From: a virus | Direction: 5' to 3' (one strand) | Virus record (IMG/VR): IMGVR_UViG_3300020463_002554 | Span: 1 to 44,723 of that record | DNA length: 44,723 nt | In this document: positions 8,340-20,300 of the stretch, piece after piece | How positions within the stretch are numbered: position 1 is the first letter of the stretch | Layout: every line of letters begins with the position of its first letter | Program-made: the position numbers and the translations under genes | Notes under the pieces: model-generated | Database searches by the model: none | What the model saw: the letters and a program-made list of their open reading frames with translations, nothing else | Told to the model about the DNA's origin: nothing

Positions 8340-11300
8340 TGGCTTTACGTAAAAGTTCCGCATTATTACCTAGTATTTTTCAAACTTCAAAGAATTCGAA
8401 GTTTTTAAATGCAACAATGGATCAACTGATTAGTGAACCAAATCTACAACGTTTTAGTAGTTTTATAGGAAGAAAATTTGCTCCTAATTTTACAGTAGGT
8501 AATGGCTATATTACTGAAACTAGTGCAGAGCGACAAAATTATCAATTAGAACCTGCAGTAGTTTATAGTAATACATCTAAGCAAATTGAATCTTTATCTA
8601 GTTATACAGATTTTGTTAGTGCTTTATCGTATAATAATGTAGATACGACTAACCACAGTGATTTATTTACACAGGAATTTTATAATTACAGTGGATTTAT
8701 TGATTTTGACAAATTTGTGAATTATGGTGAATACTTTTGGCTTCCGGCAGGACCTGATAGTGTTCAAGTATTTAATAGTGTTGTTGATACAGAAAAAACT
8801 TACACAGTATATACAAGCGGAACCGAATTTAAGTTCGATAGCACAACTGCAGATCCTAATAGAGCTGTAATACTTGCAAGAGGCGGTACGTACAAATTTA
8901 CACTTAATGAAACAGGAAATCCTTTTTGGATTCAAACAGAAATAGGAACTTCAGGTGTAAGTTCATTTAGTACATCCATTAGCACAAGAGAAGTTTTAGG
9001 AGTTACTAATAACGGTGCTACAAATGGAACTGTAACATTTACAGTGCCTATGGCAGATGCACAAAATGAACAAATAAATGCAATTCAGGCAGCAAATCCT
9101 GACTTTGCAACAGATTTAACATATAGCCAAATACACAATCAGCCTTATAACACTTTTATAGATACGCATGGTGGTATAGATAAACAAACTGTTATTAATG
9201 GAAAAAGTCTTGTATTTGTAAACACAACTACTGCGGCAAGTGCTTGGGACCAAGGTTCAAACTTTGATGCATATGGATTTGATGATGATGATAATCCGTT
9301 TGACCAAACTACTACATTAGATATGTCTATAAGATACGACGTTTACAACATATCTGTAGATACTATTGGTGGTGTAGAAACAATTGTTTTATCAAGAAGT
9401 ATAGATTGGCCTATAGGACAAAAAGTTAAAATTAAACAAGGTGATGGATACGGAAATAGAGAATTTTTTAAAGGAGGAGATGGACTTCCTTTATTAATTA
9501 AACCTTATACTGCTGGAATTGATACTTTATATTATCAAGATGGTGTAAACGCTACACAGTTTGGAACGATAAAACTTGTTGAGATAGATCAAGTAAGCCC
9601 TATAGATGTTGAAAACGATATTTTAGGAAAACTTGTATATACAAGTGATAATGGAGTCACACTTACAAACGGATTAAAAATAGAATTCAATAGTGATGTT
9701 ACACCTACAACATACGCTGGAAGAGAATATTTTGTTGAAGGAGTGGGACAACCACAAGGTATAAGTTTGACTCCAGTAGATGAATTATTGACACCTGAAA
9801 GTTATACTGTAAGCACTAGTGATGGATTTGATAGTGTAGCCTATGATACAGGTGGATGGGATGGCACATTAAATGCACCAACTAGTCAAGATTATATTCT
9901 AATAAACCGTAATAGTCCGGATAGAAATGCTTGGAGTAGAGGAAATCGTTGGTTTCATAGACAAGTTATAGAGACTACTGCTGTTTACAATAATTATACT
10001 GCAGAGATAGATGATAGTGCAAGAGCAAAAAGACCTATAATAGAATTTAACACTGGACTTGAGTTATTTAATATGGGTATAACTTCCAAAGCTCCGGTGA
10101 CTGTAGTAGATACAACACAGACAGATGCTTTTAGTAATGTTAATGGGTCGACAGGTTATTTTGCAGATGGTATCGATATTAAACAAGATAATACAATAAT
10201 TTTTACTGCAGATTCTGCTATTAATAAAAATGTCTATCGTGTTGATATGGTAAATCAAGATAGTGATCTTACAACAAGCGAAATAATTAGTTTAGTATTA
10301 ATAGATACTATATCCGATAAAGATTGTGTTTTAAGTACATTAGGTGCAACTAATCAAGGAAAACAGTATTGGTTAGATGAAGACACATGGAAAACTGCTC
10401 AGCAGAAAACAAAGTTAAATCAAGATCCATTATTCAATGTACAAGATCCAGAGCATGTAAGTTTTAGCGATACAACAAAGTATCCTAGTAGTAATTTCAT
10501 AGGTAATAAATTGTTTTCTTATAAAAGAAACAATAACAATGCATTAGATACTATATTAGGATTTGGTTTAAGTTATCAAAATTTTAGTACTTTAGGCGAT
10601 ATAGTTTTTGAAAATAATTTTGATACAGAAACATTTCAATACACAAAGAGTACAGGAAACACAAATGTTATTGTACGTAGTGGACACGTACATCAATGGA
10701 ATCAAAAAGGTGTTAGGACATTAGATAATGGTTGGACTAAGGTTTTAGAAAATAGTAATCAATATCAAATTGTTATACATGAAGTTACAGCATCCGAATT
10801 ATATAGCTATGAGATAGGTGCAAGTGTAGATACTACAAAAACAATTCAGCCTTTACAAGTATTTGTAAACAGTAAATTTATTGTACCTAGTAAGTATACA
10901 CATTTAATACAAAATGATAGAGAGTATGTAAGTTTTACAGATAAACTCTCAGTAGATGACGTTGTAACAATTAAATTCTATAGTAACACAAAAGCAACAA
11001 ACAGTTACTATGAAATACCTAGTAATTTAGAAAATAATGCAAGTAACGCAACATTTGATACATTAACACTAGGACAAGTAAGAAATCATGTGACTACTTT
11101 TTCCCAATACATAAAAACACTGTCAGGTTCTTCGCCGGGTGCTAGTAATTTAAGAGATACAAATTATAAAGCATACCCAGGCGACATAATGCAACATAGT
11201 GCAGGAATGATTACTCCTATGTACGCTTTTACAAATTCTGAGGCAAATTTATTAAAAAGTATAACATTTGTAAAAGATGAATACACTAAGTTTAAAAATT

Positions 11301-14300
11301 CATTTATAGATAATATTAACAAATTAGACCTTGATTTGACAGATCCAAGTAAGTGTGTAGATGATATAATAAACACTATAGCAGGCAAGAAAACAAGTGC
11401 TCTGCCTTTTTATTATAGTGATATGTTACCATGGGGAACGCAAAAAAGTCATGTAGAACATACTGTCGATGATACAAGTGAAGTTGAATTTGAATTTACA
11501 ACACAGTTTGATCTTACAACTTTATCTTCTAGAAGCGTACTAGTTTACAAAAATAACGAGCTACTAATAGAAGGAAAAGATTACACATTTGATTCTGTTG
11601 AAGCAAAAGTAAAGTTAACAACAAATAGTCTTAACACAAGCAACATAGGGCTAGCAGTAAATGATATAATTAAGATTGTTGAATATACTGATACAAATGG
11701 ATCTTTTTGTCCACCAACTCCTAGTAAACTTGGATTGTATTATAAGTATGAGCCAAAAAAATATACGGATAATACATATGTAAATTCTAAAACTGTAATA
11801 CAAGGACATGACGGAAGTATATGGGTGGGATATGGCGATATCCGTGATGACGTAATATTAGAATTTGAAAAACGTGTTTATAATAATATAAAAACACAAT
11901 ATGATACTAATTTATTTGATTATGCAGAGATACTACCTGGATATTTTAGGAATACACTTGAAGAGTTCAATGAGGCAAATAATATAACAAGAAGTTATTT
12001 TGGTGAGTGGGCCTTAAAAAATAAAGTGTTAGTACAGAAAAATACAATATCAACAGATGATGATTTATTCTCTTGGAACTACACTACAAGTGTAAATGTT
12101 TTAAACAATCAGCGTATTCCTGGATACTGGAGAGGTATCTATAGATGGTTTTTTGATACTGACACACCACATACTACTCCTTGGGAGATGTTAGGACTAA
12201 GTGTAAAGCCTATATGGTGGAATAATCGTTATGGTGACGCACCTTATACTAGAGGTAATACAGTACTATGGGAAGATTTAAGAGACGGAAAATTATATAG
12301 TGATGCTACAAGCAGTACATTCACTACTATAGCAAGTCGCAAACGTCCAGACCTAATGAGTATTATTCCTGTTGATGAACAAGGATCTTTAAGAGCACCA
12401 GGTCAATTCCTCACGCAAGGTACTACAATTACTAACAATAAAAACTCTTGGGCATACAGTGATGGCAGTCCAGCAGAGACAGCATGGACTAGAAGTAGTG
12501 AATATCCTTTTGTAATTCAAATACTTGCGGCTAATATTAAACCTGCTAAGTATGGATCATATATGTTTGATACTAATTTATTAGAACGCAATGGACAATA
12601 TGATCAAATTTTACAAAAATCAAAAAGTTATAGACCTACTATCCTTGATCTTAAAATGCATGGTACTATACTAAGTGACGGAGGAATACAAAGAGCAGAA
12701 GGATATAATCAGCTTATAAGCGAGTATATTCGTAGTACAGGTTTCGGCATAAATGATACAATTTCAAAATTTAATAATTTAGAACTTAATTTAAGTTATC
12801 CTGTTGCAGGATTTACAGACAAAAAGTATCTTAAAGTAGTTGCAGAAAGTGTTACTCCTAGTAGTCAAAGCGAAAATATTTTTATTCCAGATGAAGACAT
12901 CAATATCTTTCTTAAAAAAAGTTTGCCTTTAGAAAGAATAGTATATAGTGGTGTGCAAATTATTGTAAGAGATAACGGATACGAAATCCAAGGATATGAT
13001 AGACAAAATCCTTTCTTTAAAATTATTCCAAGTGTATCGGCAAAAGATCCTTTACAACACACAGTAGGCGAAACAACATATTTCGAATATGAACAATATG
13101 AAAATATTATTGCAAATATTCCGTATGGCACAATAATTGCAAATAGACAACAAATTTTTGATTTTCTTGTAAGTTATCAGCGTTTTCTTTTAAGTAAAGG
13201 TTTTGTATTCGATAGTATTACTAGTAGAGGTGATAAAAATGATTTTATTACAGGCGGTAAAGAATTTGCATTTTGGACAGATCAAAATTGGGAAACAAAT
13301 AGTGTAATTGTTTTAAGTCCTTGTAGTCAAACTTTAAAAATTAACAGAACACTAGCTACAGTAGATGATATAAGAATAACAGGCAAGCCTAAAGATGCAA
13401 ATGGAAGTATTATTAATCCTAAATTTTACGACGTCACTCGTATAGATAATTTTTTAGAAATACAAGTTGATAACGAAAATACACAATTGTATAGTTTACA
13501 ATTAGATCCAATACAGTATGAACATGCATTAGTTTTTAGCAATAAAACAATTTTTAATGATATTATCTATCAGCCAGAACTTGGAAACAGGCATTCAAGA
13601 TTAAAATTAGTGGGATCAAGAAGCGGAGATTGGAACGGAACTTTACATGCTCCTGGATTCTTTTTGAATGAAAATAAAATTAATAACTGGCAGTCATATG
13701 TAGATTATAAAAAAGGTGATTTAGTAAATTTTCAAAATCAAACATATTCTGCAAAGTATTCTATAGATGGTAGTAATGTTTTCCGATTTGATGATTGGAA
13801 TACTATTAATAATATGCAAACAGGTCTTGTCAAGAATCTTACTAACAAAGCTAGTCAGTTTAAAGATTTTTTTGAATTAGATAATCTTAATTTAGAAGAT
13901 GGTGTTGATAAGTTAGGTAAAGGAATGATTGGCTTCAATCAGAAGGATTACCTACAAGGGTTAGGATTAGATGACGTCAGCCAAGTAAAATTTTATCAAG
14001 GTATGGTAAAACAAAAAGGTACTAGTAGTGCAATTAATAAACTGATTGACGCTGAACTTACAAATTTAGATCAAACCATTAATTATTTTGAAGAATGGGC
14101 ATTTAGAGTAGGTGAGTATGGAAGCATTGATAGTAACCAAATTGTGGAAACAATAATACCAGAAGAAAATGCAACTAATAACCCTACTGTTATACATTTT
14201 CATGCAGATGGTGAATTACCTACTGATACTGATAATGATCATTATCATGTGCAGAGAAAAGATTTATACAGAGTTCCTAATAACTACAATGGTGATTTAT

Positions 14301-17300
14301 TTGCTAGCCGAGATATTAATACAGTAAAAACAAATGATTTAGATACTGCAGGTTATGCACGACTAGATGATGTAGATTTTACTTTGTTTAATGCTAACGA
14401 CTTGACTAGTTTAAGCTCTAACATACAAGCACTAGGTAAAGGCAAAAAGATTTGGATTGCAAAAGATACTACTAATACTTGGAGTATTAGGCGTGTGGAT
14501 GAAACTTTAAGTACTGTAACACAAATACAAAGTACAGGAAATGGTTACTTAATATATACTACAGATATAAATCATGGACTTGTAAAAGATGATTATGTAG
14601 TAGTAAGAGCCCAACAACCTATTGGAAAAGTTGCTAAGATTTTTGAAGTATCCAGCCCTAATTCGTTTACTTTAGCAGATACTACAACAGAAGCAGAAAT
14701 AACAAATGTAAATATCCCAATGTATAAACTTAGTAATGTACGTTATACACAAGCAAGTGATATTAGTAAATTTACTCCAGTGAGTGGATGGGATAACAAA
14801 GAACTTGTATATGTGGATAAAGATTCTAATGGCAAATGGAATGTTTTACAGAATACTAGACCATGGACAACTACAGGAATAAAAACTACTGCAAGTGTGA
14901 CTGCAGATGACAAATTAGGCAGTAGTGTAAAAATAAACGCAAACAGCACTCTTGCTATAGTCGGCGCACCGGACCAAGATTCTGGAGCAATAGTTCCTTA
15001 TGTACGTAGTGAAGGAGGTGCACTATTAGAAAGTAATAGTGTCATAGTAAGCACAATAGGTGATAGTGTTGATAGTTTTGGTGCAGCAGTAGGAGTAGGA
15101 GTCGACTATGTTGCAGTAGGTGCACCTGATACTGAAAGTTCTAAAGGTGCAGTGTTTACATATTACGTTGATGCTACAGGAACTTTTAACAGAAGACCTT
15201 CTATACGACCTAATGCTTTAGGTTCTTCAGCAAAGTTCGGTACAAGTATAGCAATGAGTGGTAATGGCAGGTATCTCTTCGTAGGATCGCCTGGCGATAA
15301 TAAAATTTATTCTTACACACTTGTAACAATACCTACATCTAGTATAGTCAGTCACACAATTACTAGTAATGGAGGTACAAATTATTCAATTAATTTTGTG
15401 CCTATTAGCCAAGAATCGTTAAGTTTAGTTGACGAAGATGGAAAAGTATATCTTCCAAATAAAGACTTTACATGGAACGGTTCACAGATCGTATTTGCTT
15501 CTGGCCCAAGTGCTAGTTTACAGATAGTTGTAAGGCAATTAGATTATTTTGCTTTTAGTAGTATGTTAGATCCTTTTGATGCTATGTCAGGCGATGATTA
15601 TGGTTTTTCAGTTGATTGTGATTATTATGGTAGCAATGTTATTGTTGGTGCACCAAATGCAGATGTTCCTAACAGCGATAGTACTGTAATATCAAATGCT
15701 GGAGAAGTAAGTGTACAATCACAAGTAGTACAACAATTTGCTGGTAATGGTACTACCAAAGCATTTACTACAACAGAAACTTTACAGACTAAAATATTTG
15801 TAGAGGTAGATGGTGTTTTACAAACTGAAACTGATAATACAGATGTCCCTGTAGAAAACGATGGTAGTAGTATAGGATTTTATACTCGCTCAGGAAAAAC
15901 AATTACATTTAAGTATATACCTTCAAGTGGTGCAAGAATTTTAGTATATACAGGTACATACATTGAAAAACAAAAAATATATCAAAATATGTCAGGACAA
16001 AGTCCAACTTTGAGTGAACAATTTGGATATAGTGTTGCTATAGACAGTTATGGGACAACAATTGCAGTTGGTAGTCCAGGTGAGGACGAAACAAATCCAA
16101 ACACAGGTAGTGTGTTCATATTTCAGGATAGTGGAAAAAATTATGGTTTAGTAACCACTAACACTCCACACAACCAAACTGCCGGAGATACGTTTTATAT
16201 TGATAATAGATTAATTACAGTAACTGATAGTGCAGATAATCCAACTAATCTTGCTAGTGATATTAATAACGCAAATATTCCGGGAGTCACTGCAAGTGTC
16301 AATCTTACTGGTGCAATTGAAATACTATCTACAAATACTGAATCATTAAACAAGTTAACAATTAATCCTGGCAGTGGATCAATGTTTTTGCGTAACAATG
16401 TGTTTGAGATATTTAAATTTACACAAAAAATAAATCATCCACATGCAAAACAAAATGAAAATTTTGGTAGGGCAGTAGTATTTGACAAATACTTAGATAT
16501 TGTATCCGGAAATTATGGTACTAGGAATCTTGTTATTAGTAGTGATAAAGCAAGTACAATATTAGGTATTGGTTTTGATATAGAAAGTAATTCTAATAAA
16601 GCAAATTACTTACAATCTACAACAACGTTTGATAATGGTGGAACTACATTTACAGATAAAAGAACACAAAGCGGTGCAGCCTATGTATATGAATTACTAA
16701 GTGCAAATAGTGCTAGTATAACAAATGCAGATAAAATGGTTTTTGCACAACAACTTACAAGCACTGACATAGGTGCATTAGATCAGTTTGGATTTGCAGT
16801 AGCTTTTAGTGATAAAAGGATTATCGTTGGTAGCCCACAAGATGATATAGTAAAAGGATCAGCCACGATTACTAATAGTGGAAGTGTATATGAATTTAAC
16901 AATAATACAAGAACAAAAAGTTGGTCAATATTACGTAACGAAAGTGATAGAGTAGATGTAACTCAAATAAATCGTGTTGCTTTATACAATAAAAAATCTA
17001 ATAATATTGATGTGTTTTTGGATTATATTGATCCAGCCAAAGGTAAAGTAGCAGGTGTTGCACAAAGTGAACTAGATTATGTAAGTAGTCAAGATCCTGC
17101 ATTATATGAAAAAAATCTTTGGAGCTACAAGTACAAAAATAGATTATGGTGGGATACTAGCACTGTACATTTCTTAAATGTTGAGCAAGGTGATTTAGAT
17201 TATCGTAAAAATTATTGGGGTACAATGTTTCCAGGTAGCACAATTGATATTTGTGAATGGGTAGAAAGTAATGTCCCACCGAGCGAATATACTGGAGAAG

Positions 17301-20300
17301 GTACTGTAAGAGATCCTAACTTTTTTACCGTTGCAAATGTGTATAATAGTACAAGCGATAGTACGAAAATTAAATATTACTTTTGGGTAAAAAATATTAC
17401 TAGTGTGCCTACAGAAGCTGAATTTAGAACATTAAGTGCAGATAGTGTTCGTAGACTAATAGAAGATCCTAAAGCACAAGGTCTTCCTTATATTGCAATT
17501 CTTGATAAAGATGCAGTAGCATTGTACAATTGTAAAGACTTTTTTGCAGATAATGATGCAGTTTTTAGTGTAAACTATGATGTTGTTAAAAATGAAGGAG
17601 TATTACATAGTGAGTTTGAATTATTTGGTAAAGGTAATACGGACCAAGATATTCCCACAAGGCTCTACAATAAGTTGGTGGATAGTCTTGCTGGCGCTGA
17701 TAGCGTTGGAAATATTGTTCCTGATCCTTTCTTAAGTGAAGTAGAAAAATACGGAGTACTTACACAACCTAGACAAAGTATGTTTGTAAACAGAGCAAGT
17801 GCAATTAAAGTTTTGACCCAATATTGTAATTCAGTTTTTATTACAGAGCCATTTGCAAGAAATTCTAGTTTGACAAAACTATTAAGTAGTGAAAATATTC
17901 CGACTGTAAATAGCGGAGAATATAATGTAAGTGTTGATACCCTTGCTGAAAGGGATTATCTTAATACGCTTATACTTACGACAGGCTATAAAGTTTTAGT
18001 TTTAGAAGATGAAAATAATAATAACTATTGGACAGTGTACACCTTAAATGCAGACAAAACTTGGTCACTGTCAAACATTCAAGGATACAATACTGAAGAT
18101 TATTGGTCTTATCAAACCTATTATAAATCTGGATATGATGCAACGACTGTACCAAATTTTCAAGTGCAAAAAGAAGCAGATCTACTTACTTTAACAACTG
18201 CAGTAGAGGGCGATGTAGCAAAAGTTACAAGCAATGATGAAGGTAACTTTAGTATGTTTAGTCTACAGTCAGATGGCACTTGGGACGAAGTAATTATTGA
18301 AAGAGGCACAATACAATTTAACAGTAGTTTATATTCATTTACAACATTGAACACAAGTTTTCAAGCCACAGGATTTGATAATGATGGCTTTGACTTTGGT
18401 AGTTTTGATAAAGTACCAACAGAAGAAATAAGGCAAATTGTAAATGCATTAAAAAATGATTTATTTATAGATACATATAAAATTCATATGAACGAATTAT
18501 TTTTTAGACTAATGGAATATGCACTTAATGAAAATACTTTTACGACTGACTGGATGTTTAAAAGTAGTTTTATTTCTGTCGCACACAAGTTACGTAGTCT
18601 AAATCAATATAATACTTTTAAATATGATAACACAACTTTTATTGAAAAATTTATAGAAGAAGTAAAACCCTATAAAACTACAATACGAGAGTATATTAGC
18701 AAGTATGATAAATTAGATACATTTCAAGGTGATACTACAGACTTTGATGTCCATGCTTTTTACGATGAAGAATTACAATTATTCCGTAAACCTAGCGGAC
18801 AGTATACAGGCGATGAAACAAAATGGACTCAAGGATTAAATAAGCCTTGGGGTGAAAATTATGGATATAAACTAGATTCAATATCACTAGTGAATGACGG
18901 TACAGGGTACATTTCTGATCCTACAGTAACTATAAGTGCACCGCAAATGTCAGGTGGTATACAAGCCACTGCAACGGCAAAAACAAATGGTGATGTAATT
19001 ATTAGTATTACGGTAACAAATAAAGGAAGTGGTTATACACAAAATCCAACTATTACTATTACTGGTAGTGGTACAGGAATAAAGGTAAGTCCAAGGCTTG
19101 TTAATAATACAACTAGAAGTTTTGATACAACTATAAAATTTGATCGTATAACTTATGCGTCTAGTGTAAAAGATTGGGTAAAAAATACATCTTATAGTCT
19201 AAATGATATTGTAGCATACCAGAATACGACAACACTTACACAAGAAGTTTACAAAGTTACAACGCCATTTACAAGTGGAGAAACATTTAGTACTGAAGAT
19301 AGTACCGGTGCAAGTATAATGTCTGTTTATGCAGATGAGAACTTTACTAATACTGCTGATAGAATAGGCGCATACTATTATCCAACTTCGGGAATGATTG
19401 GCGATGATTTAGAATTATTACAAAAAGGTACAGGATATCTAGGAAATAAAGTTACAGGACCAGGCTTTGATCAAAATCCAGGATTTGATAGTAGTAATTT
19501 TGATGTAATAGGATTTGATAACTTCGAGATTGATGAAGAAGGTCTTGCAGTTTTAGCCGGAGTTGATACTATCTTTAGAGGAACTGAGTTTGCTAATGAC
19601 GCACTTGGCAGTGAATACCTAGTAAGAGGATATGTTGTATCTGGGTACATAGATAAGTTAAGTGTAGGTTTAGACCCTGAAAGTATAATTATAGATGGAT
19701 CAGGATTTGTTGACACCTATAACAGTCATGCCCCCGAAGAACTTATCCCAGGTAGAGTATATGATACCCTTGACATGGAAGTATACACACATCCAGGCCA
19801 TGATTATGAAGTTGACGGAGGAGCTCCGGATATACAATATACTTCTTTCAGTAATTTCGTTGATAGTTTTGGTAAAGGATACCTTGCACCTGGATATCTT
19901 GAAGGCGATTATGTTGCACTTACTGAAACGACAATAAGCCAACGAGATTTCCAATATGGTGATCCTACAAAAAGTTCTGAGGATTATGAATATTTAATTG
20001 TGTATCAAAATGACGAGAGAATATACAATTTTACAACAAATTACACAGATAAAACTGTAACTTTATCTGACCCTATATTAGCTACAGATATTATTCATGT
20101 TTATGCGTATAGTCAAGTAGGTGAAAAAATTGTTGGAGAATATACTGAAATAGGTGACGGAAGTTCAATTTCATTTGTTTTAGGTAATACACCGGAGCTT
20201 ACAAAACAAACATTAGTTTATGTAGATGGTGTTGAGACAAGCGTTACAATAGGTTCACAAGACGGTAGAACAACAATACTTTTTAGTAGTCCTCCTGATA

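Noticed and set aside
8161-8352. 63-codon + strand frame across the gp6/giant gene junction
   Set aside because: It is the Val/Ala-rich shadow of the gp6 poly-Ser tract in another frame.
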